DNA of 64,000 nt from Janthinobacterium sp. PC23-8. GTDB taxonomy: Bacteria > Pseudomonadota > Gammaproteobacteria > Burkholderiales > Burkholderiaceae_D. The notes under the pieces were generated by a model. It saw only the letters and a list, made by a program, of their open reading frames with translations, was not told the origin of the DNA and searched no databases. A program made the position numbers and the translations under genes. Shown piece by piece: positions 39,770-48,762 of the stretch (position 1 is its first letter; every line of letters starts with the position of its first letter). Location: assembly GCF_002250505.1 (NCBI RefSeq), contig NZ_NJGY01000002.1:522374-586373 (forward strand). The letters are read 5' to 3'.

Positions 39770-40648
39770 ATGAACACAGAGACGGGCGCTGGCCAGGCCA
39801 GGCAACTGGCCAGCATTATCAGCCAACACCACACGCCATTGCTGGAAGGCTGGATGACCGACCTGATCGGCAGGCTGATGCGTCGTGACAAGATTGCGGA
39901 AAACGAATTGCGCCAGCAGGCGTCGCAATTCCTGCCTTCGCTGGCCGGCGCGCTGGAAACGAGCGACTCGTTCGATATCGAGGCGCGCGCCTGGGACGAC
40001 ACGCGCCAGCTGCTGAGCGAAATCTCGCAGTCGCGCGTGCGCCAGGGTTATTCGCCGATCGATACGGCCAGCTTCATCTTCTCGCTCAAGGAACCGCTGT
40101 TCGGCTACCTGCGCGCCAGCCTCGTCGGCACCCCGGAACAGCTGGGCGACGCCATCGTCAACACCAGCATCCTGTTCGACAAGCTGGGCCTGCTGACCAT
40201 CGAGATCTATCAAAAGGCGCGCGAGCAAGTCATCATGCGTCAGCAGCAGGAATTGCTGGAACTGTCCACGCCGGTGGTGCAACTGTGGAAAAACGTGCTG
40301 GCCCTGCCGCTGATCGGCACGTTAGATAGCGCCCGTACCCAGGTGGTGATGGAGAACCTGCTGCAGAAAATCGTCGACACCGGCGCCCTGATCGCCATCA
40401 TCGACATCACCGGCGTGCCGACCGTCGATACCCTGGTCGCGCAGCATCTGCTGAAAACCATCGCCGCCGCGCGCCTGATGGGCGCCGACTGCATCATCAG
40501 CGGCATCCGTCCGCAGATCGCGCAAACCATCGTGCACCTGGGCGTGAACCTGGAAGACGTGATCACCAAGGCCACCCTGGCCGACGCCTTCGTGGTGGCG
40601 CTGAAACGCACGGGTTCCACCATTACCTACGCCAGGCAAGAGCACTGA
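39770..40648 (+). CDS. rsbR: RsbR-type stressosome sensor (N-terminal sensor + STAS)
   Basis: A 292-residue protein from the ATG at 39770 (AAGGA upstream). The N-terminal helical region (about 10-150) resembles the RsbRD-type sensor domain and the C-terminal STAS domain (about 165-282) has [21 protein letters not shown] and [19 protein letters not shown]. By alignment from memory, S187 and T221 correspond to the phosphorylated T171 and T205 of B. subtilis RsbRA. With RsbS it would build a stressosome core. It is the first gene of a six-gene cassette with overlapping or near-touching reading frames. Confidence 0.88.
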   Translation: MNTETGAGQARQLASIISQHHTPLLEGWMTDLIGRLMRRDKIAENELRQQASQFLPSLAGALETSDSFDIEARAWDDTRQLLSEISQSRVRQGYSPIDTASFIFSLKEPLFGYLRASLVGTPEQLGDAIVNTSILFDKLGLLTIEIYQKAREQVIMRQQQELLELSTPVVQLWKNVLALPLIGTLDSARTQVVMENLLQKIVDTGALIAIIDITGVPTVDTLVAQHLLKTIAAARLMGADCIISGIRPQIAQTIVHLGVNLEDVITKATLADAFVVALKRTGSTITYARQEH

Positions 40649-40655
40649 GACGCCC

Positions 40656-41018
40656 ATGGAAAGAATTCCCATTTTACGCATGGGCCGGCTGCTGCTGGTC
40701 ACGATCCAGGTGGACATGCATGACCGCCTGGCCATGACCTTGCAGGACGACCTGACGGAGCGCATCGTCAAGGATCGCGCCACGGGCGTGCTGATCGATA
40801 TTTCCGCGCTCGACATCGTCGACTCCTTTATCGGCCGCATGATCAGCAATACGGCGGCGATGGCCAGGATCCTCGACGCGCGCACGGTGGTGGTGGGCAT
40901 GCAGCCCGCCGTCGCCATCACGCTGGTCGAACTGGGCCTGACGCTCGAGGGCGTCAGCACGGCCCTGAACGTGGAACTGGGGATCAGGCTGCTCGAACGG
41001 GGCAGCCTGTGGGATTGA
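40656..41018 (+). CDS. rsbS: RsbS-type stressosome scaffold (STAS domain)
   Basis: A 120-residue single STAS domain starting 7 bases after rsbR. The segment [20 protein letters not shown] holds S57, matching the S59 phosphosite of B. subtilis RsbS. Together with RsbR it would form the stressosome core and hold RsbT until phosphorylation. Confidence 0.9.
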   Translation: MERIPILRMGRLLLVTIQVDMHDRLAMTLQDDLTERIVKDRATGVLIDISALDIVDSFIGRMISNTAAMARILDARTVVVGMQPAVAITLVELGLTLEGVSTALNVELGIRLLERGSLWD

Positions 41019-41052
41019 AGGCGCATGCGCGCGCAACCATTGCGGGTGCCCC

Positions 41053-41466
41053 ATGAGTGCCCCAGACCAGGCGCAGGTGCTGCCGCTGCATACGGATGAA
41101 GACGTGGTGCGCCTGCGCAAGCAGGTCCGTGAAAGCATGATCGCCATGCGTTTCGGCCTGGTCGAGCAGACCAAGTACATCACGGCGGCCAGCGAACTGG
41201 CGCGCAATGTGCTGCGCTATGGCGGCGGCGGCGAAGGCCACATCACTTTTCTGCGCGACGGCGCCCGCCAGGGCCTGCAGCTCAGTTTCCGCGACCAGGG
41301 GCCGGGCATCGCCGATATCGCGCTGGCGCTGTCGGACGGCTATACCAGCGGTGGCGGCCTGGGCCTGGGCCTGGGCGGCGCCAGGCGCCTGTCCGATGAA
41401 TTCCAGATCGACACCAGGCCCGGTGTCGGCACCACCGTGACGATTGTGAAATGGAAGCTGTTTTGA
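41053..41466 (+). CDS. rsbT: RsbT-type serine/threonine protein kinase (switch protein)
   Basis: A 137-residue GHKL ATPase with the N-box ITAASELARNVLRY (N52), the G1 box DQGPGI and the glycine-rich GGGLGLGLGGARRLSDEF. It is the kinase that phosphorylates RsbR/RsbS and, when released, activates a downstream partner. Its 3' end overlaps the next gene by 16 bases. Confidence 0.92.
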   Translation: MSAPDQAQVLPLHTDEDVVRLRKQVRESMIAMRFGLVEQTKYITAASELARNVLRYGGGGEGHITFLRDGARQGLQLSFRDQGPGIADIALALSDGYTSGGGLGLGLGGARRLSDEFQIDTRPGVGTTVTIVKWKLF

Positions 41467-42548
41467 ACCGCGCCGTATTTTCGCCTGACCTGACGCCTGA
41501 GGCCTTCAGGCAACAACGCTTTCCTGTGGGCGAACCGAGCGAAATCGCCAGCGCGCGCCGCGCCGGCAATACCTTGGCGCGCCAGATCGGTTTCGATGAC
41601 GTACGCACCGGCCAGCTGGCCATCGTCATCACCGAGGCGGCCACCAATATCGTCAAGCACGCCGGCCACGGCGAAATCCTGCTGCGCAAGGTCAGGCGCG
41701 GCGCTGTCGACGGCATCGAAGTGCTGGCCATCGACAAGGGGCCGGGCATGCGCAACGTGGCCCGGCACATGGAAGACGGGCAGTCGACGGCCGGCAGCTA
41801 TGGCGTAGGCCTGGGCGCAATCCGCCGCCTGAGCCAGGAATTCGACATCTATTCACTGCCGGGCCTGGGCACGGTGCTGATGATGGTGGTATGGGGCGCG
41901 ACCGTCAACGCCGTGGTGCCGGCCGATCCGGGCTGGCAGGTCGGCGCCGTCTGCCTGCCTTTGGTGTCCGAGGAAGTGAGCGGCGACGCCTGGAACGTGG
42001 TCTTCGAAGGCCATGAAATGACGCTGATGATGGCCGATGGCCTCGGCCACGGTCCGCATGCGGCCGAGGCGTCGGAGACGGCCAGCGCCCTGCTTGCAAG
42101 CTGCGCGCCGGGGCTGGCGCCCTTGCCCGGCGCTTTTCTGAAACTGGCACACGCGGCGCTGGCCGGCACGCGCGGCGCCGCCATGGCGGTGGCGCATGTC
42201 GACCGTGAACGGGGCGAACTGCGCTATGCGGGCGTGGGCAATATCGCCGCCTGTGCTTTCGAGGGCGGGCAATGCCGCCACCTGCTGTCGCATAACGGCA
42301 TCGTCGGCAGCAACCTGCGCAAGGTGCAGCAATTCGAGCATCCGTGGCGCAGCGGCGCCTTGCTGGTGATGCATTCGGACGGCCTGCATACGCGCTGGGA
42401 TCTCGATCAGTACCCAGGCCTGTCGCAATGCCACCCGGCCCTGATCGCCGCCGTGCTGTACCGCGATTTCGCGCGCGGGCGTGACGATGTCGGCGTGGTG
42501 GCGCTGCGCGAGCACCACGCCGACGAGACACTGTCGGAGCCGGCATGA
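41451..42548 (+). CDS. RsbT-like ATPase fused to SpoIIE/PP2C phosphatase (RsbX-like)
   Basis: A 365-residue fusion. Residues about 20-155 are a second GHKL domain (VITEAATNIVKHAGHGE, DKGPGM, GSYGVGLGAIRRLSQEFD) and about 165-355 form a PP2C-type phosphatase (MMADGLGHG with metal-binding D, HSDGLHTR, and DDVGVVALR). The phosphatase would reset phosphorylated stressosome proteins, as RsbX does. It overlaps rsbT by 16 bases and the kinase gene after it by ATGA. Confidence 0.88.
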   Translation: MEAVLNRAVFSPDLTPEAFRQQRFPVGEPSEIASARRAGNTLARQIGFDDVRTGQLAIVITEAATNIVKHAGHGEILLRKVRRGAVDGIEVLAIDKGPGMRNVARHMEDGQSTAGSYGVGLGAIRRLSQEFDIYSLPGLGTVLMMVVWGATVNAVVPADPGWQVGAVCLPLVSEEVSGDAWNVVFEGHEMTLMMADGLGHGPHAAEASETASALLASCAPGLAPLPGAFLKLAHAALAGTRGAAMAVAHVDRERGELRYAGVGNIAACAFEGGQCRHLLSHNGIVGSNLRKVQQFEHPWRSGALLVMHSDGLHTRWDLDQYPGLSQCHPALIAAVLYRDFARGRDDVGVVALREHHADETLSEPA

Positions 42549-44311
42549 CCCAGCGCATCCTGACGGCGGTGATCGGCAATGAACTCGACGTGGTCGGCGC
42601 GCGCCAGCGTGCGCGCCAGATCGCAGCCCTGTGCGGCTTTGGCGTGCAGGAGCAGGTGCGCATCGCCACGGCGGTGTCGGAACTGGCGCGCAATGTCTAC
42701 AACTACGCCGGCACCGGCAAGATCCATTTCGCCATCGACGGCAGCACGGCGCCGCAGGTGCTGTCGATCCGTATCGAAGACTGCGGTCCCGGCATCGCCC
42801 AGCTCGATCGCATCCTGGCCGGCCAGTACGAATCGCAAACCGGCATGGGCCTGGGCATCCTCGGCGCGCGCCGCCTGATGGACCGCTTCCATATCGAAAG
42901 CAGGCCGGGCAAGGGCACCGACATCACGCTGCAAAAGCTGTTCCCGCGCGATGCGCCGCTGCTGACCGGACCGAAGATCGGCGCCCTGTCGGGCAGCCTG
43001 CAGGCGCTGCCCTCCGATATCACCCTGTCCGAAGTGCAGCAGCAGAACCACGAACTGCTGGCCACCCTGGCTGAACTGAAAACGCGCCAGGACGAATTGC
43101 TGCAACTGACGCGCGAGCTCGAAGACACCAACCGCGGCGTGGTAGCGCTGTATGCGGAGCTCGACGAACAGGCAGACCACCTGCGCCGCGCCGACCAGAT
43201 GAAGTCGCGCTTCCTGTCGAACATGAGCCATGAATTCCGCACGCCATTGAGCTCGATCCGCGCGCTGGCCAAGCTGCTGATCGACCGGGTCGATGGCGAA
43301 CTGTCGGGCGAGCAGGAAAAACAGGTGATGTTCATTTTGCAAAGCGCGGTCGGCCTGAACGACCTGGTCAACGACCTGCTGGACCTGGCCAAGATCGAGG
43401 CGGGCAAGGTCGACGTGCACGCCAGCGCCTTCAACGTGGCCGACCTGTTCAGCGCCCTGCGCGGCATGCTGCGTCCGCTGCTGGTGTCTGAGTCCTTGAA
43501 CCTGACCTTCATCGACCCCGATCCGTCCCTGGAAATGCACACGGACGAAGGCAAGCTGTCGCAAATCCTGCGCAACTTCATCTCCAACGCCTTGAAATTT
43601 ACCGAGACGGGCGCCATCATCGTCAGCGCCACGGCGCAGCCAGCGGCGGGAGCGATCCGCTTTGACGTGTCCGACACGGGCCTGGGCATCAGCACCGAAG
43701 ACCAGCAGCTGATCTTCGAGGAATTCAGCCAGGTCGAAAACCACCTGCAGCGCAGGGTCAAGGGCACGGGCCTGGGCTTGCCGCTGTGCCGCAACCTGGC
43801 CACCCTGCTCGATGGCAAGGTGGCGGTGCAAAGCACGCCCGGCGTCGGTTCGGTGTTTTCCGTCACCCTGCCGGTGCGCCATGATGCGCGCGCAGACGGC
43901 TCGCCGCCGCACGCGGGCGGGGCCGGCGACGACCAGCGCATCCCGGTGCTGCTGGTGGAAGACAATGCGTCGATACGCCTGCTGTATGAAAAGTTCCTGG
44001 TCGATACCGAGTTTCGCGCCGTGTTCGCGCGCAGCATACGCGAGGCCATCGAGCAATGGGAGTTGGAACGTCCGGCCGCCGTGGTGCTCGACATCGTGCT
44101 GCATGGCGAAAACGCCTGGCACTGGCTGGCCGAACTGAAAAACGACACGCAGCGCTGCCAGGTGCCCGTGATTATCGCCACCGAGATCGAGGACCAGCGC
44201 AAGGGCCTGGCGCTGGGCGCCGACGCCTATTACCTCAAGCCGCTGCTGCGCCCGCAACTGCTGTCGACCCTGCGCACACTGGTTCGCATGGCAACTCAAC
44301 CAGGGAACTAG
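42545..44311 (+). CDS. RsbT-like ATPase - coiled coil - hybrid histidine kinase - receiver
   Basis: A 588-residue protein. A third RsbT-like GHKL domain (1-132: VSELARNVYNYAGTG, EDCGPGI, GMGLGILGARRLMDRF) replaces a conventional sensor; a coiled coil follows (about 160-215), then HisKA with H229 in FLSNMSHEFRTPLSSI, HATPase (about 330-445) and a C-terminal receiver with D516 (VVLDIVLHG) and K565. It probably couples stressosome state to a phosphorelay. It starts inside the preceding stop (ATGA) and ends 3 bases before the next gene. Confidence 0.88.
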   Translation: MTQRILTAVIGNELDVVGARQRARQIAALCGFGVQEQVRIATAVSELARNVYNYAGTGKIHFAIDGSTAPQVLSIRIEDCGPGIAQLDRILAGQYESQTGMGLGILGARRLMDRFHIESRPGKGTDITLQKLFPRDAPLLTGPKIGALSGSLQALPSDITLSEVQQQNHELLATLAELKTRQDELLQLTRELEDTNRGVVALYAELDEQADHLRRADQMKSRFLSNMSHEFRTPLSSIRALAKLLIDRVDGELSGEQEKQVMFILQSAVGLNDLVNDLLDLAKIEAGKVDVHASAFNVADLFSALRGMLRPLLVSESLNLTFIDPDPSLEMHTDEGKLSQILRNFISNALKFTETGAIIVSATAQPAAGAIRFDVSDTGLGISTEDQQLIFEEFSQVENHLQRRVKGTGLGLPLCRNLATLLDGKVAVQSTPGVGSVFSVTLPVRHDARADGSPPHAGGAGDDQRIPVLLVEDNASIRLLYEKFLVDTEFRAVFARSIREAIEQWELERPAAVVLDIVLHGENAWHWLAELKNDTQRCQVPVIIATEIEDQRKGLALGADAYYLKPLLRPQLLSTLRTLVRMATQPGN

Positions 44312-44314
44312 CGC

Positions 44315-45829
44315 ATGCCTTCGTACAACAATAGCGACGCACTGATACTCAATGTCGACGACAGCGACGGCGCGCGCTACGCCAAGTCGCGCATCCTCAC
44401 GCGCGCCGGCTTCAATGTGATCGAAGCATCCAATGGCGGCGACGCCCTGATCCGCGCGCGCAAGGACAAGCCGGTGCTGATCCTGCTCGACGTCAAGCTG
44501 CCCGACATCAATGGCCTGGAAGTGTGCCGCCGGCTCAAGGACAACCCGGAAACCAACACCATCCTGGTGCTGCAGACCTCGGCCTCGTTCATCGGCACGG
44601 CCGACAAGATCCGCGCCCTCGACGGCGGCGCCGACAACTACCTGGTCGAGCCGATCGAACCCGATGAACTGATCGCCAATGTCAACGCCCTGCTGCGCCT
44701 GGGCCGGGTCGAACGCGAACTGCGCGAAGTGGACCGGCGCAAGGATGAATTCCTGGCTACCCTGGCGCACGAACTGCGCAATCCGCTGGGCCCGATCCGC
44801 ACGGCGCTGGCGCTGCTGCGCAAGCTCGATCCGGTGGTGCCGGCGATGCAGGAAAACGCACGCGGCACCATCGCCCGCCACACCGATCACCTGGTGCGCC
44901 TGGTCGACGACCTGCTCGACGTGTCGCGCATCTCGCAGGGCAAGATCTCGCTGCAGTGGGAAAGAGTCAGCCTGGCCAGTTTCGTGAAGAGCGCGCTGGA
45001 AACCAGTGCGCATATCGTCGTCGAGCGCGGCCATGCGCTGACGGTGGCGCTGCCAGAGGAAGAACTGTGGGTGCATGGCGACCCGGTGCGCCTGTCGCAG
45101 ATCGTCGCCAACCTGCTGCTCAACGCGGCCAAGTTCACCGCGCCGGGCGGCACGCTCAGCATCAGCGCGCAGCGCCACGGCGAGCAGGTCCGCATCCGCC
45201 TGGCCGACAACGGCATCGGCATTGCCGCCGGCAGCATCGACGCCATCTTCGGCCTGTTCGAACAAAGCGGCCATGCGCCGGACCGGGTGCAGGATGGCCT
45301 GGGCATCGGCCTGTCGCTGGTGCGCGACCTGGTCAAGCTGCACGGCGGACAGGTCGGCGTGCAAAGCCCCGGCGTGGGCCTGGGCAGCACCTTTGAAGTC
45401 CATCTGCCGCTCGACCTGACGGCCGCGCCGCAGGCATTGATAGCGGCCGAGGTGCCCGCCAGCAGCAGCAAGCGCCTGCTGGTGGTCGACGACAATGTCG
45501 ACGCGGCCGACACCCTGGCCGAACTGCTCGAACTCGACGGCCACGAGGTGCGCACCGCCTACACGGGCGCGCAGGCGGTCGAACGCACCGAGGCGTTCAG
45601 ACCTGCCATCGTCTTCCTCGATATCGGCCTGCCCGACATGAACGGCTACGACGTGGCCGGCAAGCTGCGCCAGTTGCCGATCCCGCAAGACTTCCTGCTG
45701 ATCGCGCTGACCGGCTACGGCCAGGAACACGACCGGCGCGCGGCGCTGGCGGCCGGCTTCGACGACCACTTCGCCAAGCCGGTCGACTTCGGCAAGCTGG
45801 CCACCCTGGGGCTGCATGTTGGCAAATAA
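44315..45829 (+). CDS. REC - HisKA - HATPase - REC hybrid kinase of the stressosome cassette
   Basis: A 504-residue protein with two receivers around a kinase core: REC1 with D59 (LILLDVKLPD), HisKA with H152 ([17 protein letters not shown]), HATPase (about 255-375, with ADNGIGI and DGLGIGLSLV), and REC2 with D436 (VFLDIGLPDMNG) and K488. In REC1 the usual lysine is replaced: NYLVEPIEP. It is probably the partner that receives or relays phosphate from the preceding kinase, since no DNA-binding output domain is encoded in the cassette. Its end overlaps the phosphoesterase gene. Confidence 0.88.
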   Translation: MPSYNNSDALILNVDDSDGARYAKSRILTRAGFNVIEASNGGDALIRARKDKPVLILLDVKLPDINGLEVCRRLKDNPETNTILVLQTSASFIGTADKIRALDGGADNYLVEPIEPDELIANVNALLRLGRVERELREVDRRKDEFLATLAHELRNPLGPIRTALALLRKLDPVVPAMQENARGTIARHTDHLVRLVDDLLDVSRISQGKISLQWERVSLASFVKSALETSAHIVVERGHALTVALPEEELWVHGDPVRLSQIVANLLLNAAKFTAPGGTLSISAQRHGEQVRIRLADNGIGIAAGSIDAIFGLFEQSGHAPDRVQDGLGIGLSLVRDLVKLHGGQVGVQSPGVGLGSTFEVHLPLDLTAAPQALIAAEVPASSSKRLLVVDDNVDAADTLAELLELDGHEVRTAYTGAQAVERTEAFRPAIVFLDIGLPDMNGYDVAGKLRQLPIPQDFLLIALTGYGQEHDRRAALAAGFDDHFAKPVDFGKLATLGLHVGK

Positions 45830-46955
45830 AATGCGCCCGCCCCTGCTACGCATCACCATGATCCTCGGCGCCCTGCACGCCGTGCTCGGTTACCTGCTGC
45901 TGCCGGCCCTGCACCTCGCCCTGCCCGGCTTCCTGCTGGGCGGCGCCGTGCTGCTGGCCTCGACCATGCTGATGCCGATGACGATCTTTGCGCGCGCCAT
46001 CACCCAGGACACGCGCCTGGCCGACCGCCTGAGCTGGGCCGGCTCGCTGTGCATGGGCTTTTTTTCTTCGCTGTTCGTGCTGGCCGTGCTGCGCGAACTG
46101 CTGCTGCTGTACCCGCCTGTGCGCCTGCATCAGCAGGCCAGCGCCATCGCCGTGATCGGCCTGGCCCTGCTGGCGACCAGCGTCGGCTTTGTCAACGCGC
46201 GCCGGATCGCGCGCGTGAAAGACGTCAAGGTCGCCATCGCCGGCCTGCCGCCGGCGCTGCAAGGCTTTACCATCGTGCAGCTCAGCGACATCCATGTGGG
46301 CGCCACCATCAAGCGCGCCTGGGTCGAGGCGATGGTGGCGCGCGCCAACAGCCTGAACGCCGACGCCATCGCCATTACCGGCGACGTGGTCGACGGCAGC
46401 GTGGCGCAACTGGGCGCGCATGTGGCGCCTTTGGGTGCGCTGCGCGCCCGCCACGGCGTGTTCCTTGTTACGGGCAACCACGAATACTATTGCGGCGCCG
46501 CGCCGTGGGTGGCCGAATTCCGGCGCCTGGGTTTGACCGTGCTGATGAACGAACACCGGGTACTCGGGCACGACGGCGCGCAGCTGCTGATGGCCGGCGT
46601 GACCGACTATAACGCCGCGCATTTCGACCCGGCCCACGGCAGCGACCCGCAAGCGGCGATCGCCGGCGCACCTGCCGGCCTGCCCCGCATCGTGCTGGCC
46701 CACCAGCCGCGCAGCGCGCCTGCGCTGGAGGCCGCCGGCTTCGACCTGCAATTGTCCGGCCACACCCACGGCGGCCAGTTCTGGCCGTGGAATCTGTTCG
46801 TGCCGCTGCAGCAGCCGTATGTGGCGGGCCTGCACCGGCGCGGCCGGCTGCAGATCTATGTCAGTTGCGGCACCGGGTACTGGGGGCCGCCGAAACGGCT
46901 GGGCGCGCCGGCGGAAATTACGCGGATTACGCTGGTGGCGGCTCAGGACGCTTAA
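45816..46955 (+). CDS. Membrane-anchored metallophosphoesterase
   Basis: A 379-residue protein (ATG 45816, or ATG 45831 directly after the kinase stop). Four hydrophobic helices occupy about residues 10-125 and a calcineurin-like phosphoesterase domain follows: VQLSDIHVG, AITGDVVDG, VTGNHEYY and the late LSGHTHGGQF with metal-binding histidines. This is the YkuE/YaeI-like group. It overlaps the REC-HK-REC gene by 14 bases, so it may be transcribed with the stressosome cassette, but its substrate is unknown. Its stop overlaps the convergent LysR stop by four bases. Confidence 0.85.
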   Translation: MLANKMRPPLLRITMILGALHAVLGYLLLPALHLALPGFLLGGAVLLASTMLMPMTIFARAITQDTRLADRLSWAGSLCMGFFSSLFVLAVLRELLLLYPPVRLHQQASAIAVIGLALLATSVGFVNARRIARVKDVKVAIAGLPPALQGFTIVQLSDIHVGATIKRAWVEAMVARANSLNADAIAITGDVVDGSVAQLGAHVAPLGALRARHGVFLVTGNHEYYCGAAPWVAEFRRLGLTVLMNEHRVLGHDGAQLLMAGVTDYNAAHFDPAHGSDPQAAIAGAPAGLPRIVLAHQPRSAPALEAAGFDLQLSGHTHGGQFWPWNLFVPLQQPYVAGLHRRGRLQIYVSCGTGYWGPPKRLGAPAEITRITLVAAQDA

Positions 46956-47875
46956 TCCGGGGCCAGCTGCGCCGCAAAATCCTGCTGGCGGAATTGTTCC
47001 AGCAGGTAGTCGACAAACACGCGCGTCTTGGCGGGCAGCAGTTTCTTGCCGGGGTAGTAGAGCGACAAGGGGCCGGAGTCGGCGCACCAGCCGGGCAGCA
47101 GGCGGACCAGGGCGCCGCTGCGCAAGGGCGCCAAGGCATGGGGCATCGGCAGCAGGGCCACGCCGACGCCGTCGATGGCCGCTTGCGCCATCGCTTCGGG
47201 GTCGTCGAAGATGGCGCGCGGCCGGCATTCGGCCACACCTTCGCCACCCTGGCCGTCACGCAGCACCCAGCTGCGCAGGCGGCCGCTGCCGGCCGAGCGG
47301 CGCGCAATGCCGTCCAGTTGCGCCAGATCCGAGGGATGGGCAGGCATGGGTTTACCGCGCATATAGGCGGGCGACGCGGTGGCGACGATATGGACGTGCC
47401 CCAGCTCGCGCGCCACCACGCCTGGCGTGAGTTCGATGCCGCCGCCAATGGCCACATCAAAACCTTCGCCGATCAGGTCCACCTGGCGGTTATCGAAATG
47501 GCAGTCGGGAATCACGCCCGGATAGCGGCGGATAAATTCGGCCAGCAGCGGCACCACATGGCTGCGACCGAACGATGGCGCCAGGCTGATCTTGAGCACG
47601 CCGGCCGGCTGGCCGCCCACCTCTGCCACATCGGCGATCGCCTCGCGCAGGGTGGCCAGCGCGCCGCCTATCTGCTGCAGGAAGCGTTCGCCGCCTTCGG
47701 TCAGGGTCAGCTTGCGCGTGCTGCGCTGGAACAGGCGCAGGCCCAGGCTGGCCTCGAGGCGCGCCACGTTCTTGCTGACGGCGGCTGGCGTCAGTCCCAG
47801 GCGGCGCGCGGCCGCCGAAAAGCTGCCGGCTTCGGCCGACAGTACGAATGATTGCAAATGATTGAGCGCTTCCAT
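46952..47875 (-). CDS. LysR family transcriptional regulator
   Basis: A 307-residue regulator with the LysR winged helix at the N-terminus (FVLSAEAGSFSAAARRLGLTPAAVSKNVARLEASLG) and a co-inducer-binding domain (about 92-300). It is divergent from the SDR gene at 47998 with 122 bases between them, so control of that gene is likely. A dyad (GATAC / GTATC) lies in that space. Confidence 0.92.
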   Translation of the reverse strand: MEALNHLQSFVLSAEAGSFSAAARRLGLTPAAVSKNVARLEASLGLRLFQRSTRKLTLTEGGERFLQQIGGALATLREAIADVAEVGGQPAGVLKISLAPSFGRSHVVPLLAEFIRRYPGVIPDCHFDNRQVDLIGEGFDVAIGGGIELTPGVVARELGHVHIVATASPAYMRGKPMPAHPSDLAQLDGIARRSAGSGRLRSWVLRDGQGGEGVAECRPRAIFDDPEAMAQAAIDGVGVALLPMPHALAPLRSGALVRLLPGWCADSGPLSLYYPGKKLLPAKTRVFVDYLLEQFRQQDFAAQLAPD

Positions 47876-47899
47876 GCCGCCATTCTACGCCCTCACTTG

Positions 47900-47926
47900 A
47901 TACTGATGGTTGAAAGTGATTGTATC
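47900..47926. promoter_or_regulatory. Possible LysR operator between the LysR and SDR genes
   Basis: A GATAC / GTATC inverted repeat with 17 bases between the arms lies in the divergent promoter region. This is compatible with a LysR site but is too short to be certain. Confidence 0.3.
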
Positions 47927-47997
47927 GATTACCGGCTAGCGCACCGCAAGCAACAGGCAGATACTGGCTGCTCCCAACCACTCATTGAAAGCCGATC

Positions 47998-48762
47998 ATG
48001 ACTGCCAATCACACCCACACTACTTCGCCATTCTCGGGCAAAACCGCATTTGTCACCGGCGGCTCGCGCGGCATCGGCGCGGCCATCGTGCGCCGCCTGG
48101 CGCGCCAGGGCGCCCATGTTGTATTTACCTATCAAAGTTCGGCCAGCGACGCCGAAGCGCTGGCCGCCAGCGTGCGCGAGGCCGGCGGCCAGGCGCAGGC
48201 GGTGCAAGCCGATGCGGCCGATGCGCAGGCGCTGACGGCGGCCATCATCGAGGCGGCAAAACTGACGGGCAAGCTCGATATCCTGGTCAATAACGCGGGC
48301 ATCTTCCTGCCCGGCGCCATCGACGATTTTTCCCTTGAAGACTTCGACCAGACGCTGGCCGTCAATGTGCGCGCCGTGTTTGTCGCCATCAAGGCGGCCG
48401 TGCCGCTGATGCCGTCGGGTGGACGCATCATCAATATCGGCAGCACCAATGCGCACCGCATGCCGTTTGCCGGCGCGGCCGCCTACGCCATGAGCAAGTC
48501 GGCCTTGTCGGGCCTGACCCAGGGCCTGTCGCGCGACCTCGGTCCGCGCGGCATCACCATCAACAACGTCGAGCCAGGCCCGGTCGCCACCGACATGAAT
48601 CCGGCCACCGGCGATTTTGCCGACCTGATGCACGGCCTGATGGCCCTGCCGCGCCACGGCACCGGCGAGGAAATCGCCGGCATGGTGGCCTATCTGGCCA
48701 GCGAGGAAGCGGCGTTTGTCACCGGCGCGGGGTTGAAGATCGATGGTGGCTTTGCGGCCTAA
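47998..48762 (+). CDS. SDR family oxidoreductase
   Basis: A 254-residue classical SDR with TGGSRGIG (about 20-27), LVNNAG, the catalytic serine in IINIGSTNAH, YAMSK, and GLKIDGG at the end. It uses NAD(P)H; the group is related to 3-oxoacyl-ACP reductase-like proteins. Divergent from its likely LysR regulator. It overlaps the convergent MFS stop by four bases. Unlike the SDR at 952-1746 it keeps the NNAG motif. Confidence 0.9.
   Translation: MTANHTHTTSPFSGKTAFVTGGSRGIGAAIVRRLARQGAHVVFTYQSSASDAEALAASVREAGGQAQAVQADAADAQALTAAIIEAAKLTGKLDILVNNAGIFLPGAIDDFSLEDFDQTLAVNVRAVFVAIKAAVPLMPSGGRIINIGSTNAHRMPFAGAAAYAMSKSALSGLTQGLSRDLGPRGITINNVEPGPVATDMNPATGDFADLMHGLMALPRHGTGEEIAGMVAYLASEEAAFVTGAGLKIDGGFAA

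Noticed and set aside
42407..45859. Minus-strand open frame of 1150 residues opposite the stressosome cassette
   Set aside because: It is antisense to clear domain-bearing genes, has biased composition (Q, H, R, A-rich) and no motif. It is a codon-bias shadow common in GC-rich DNA.
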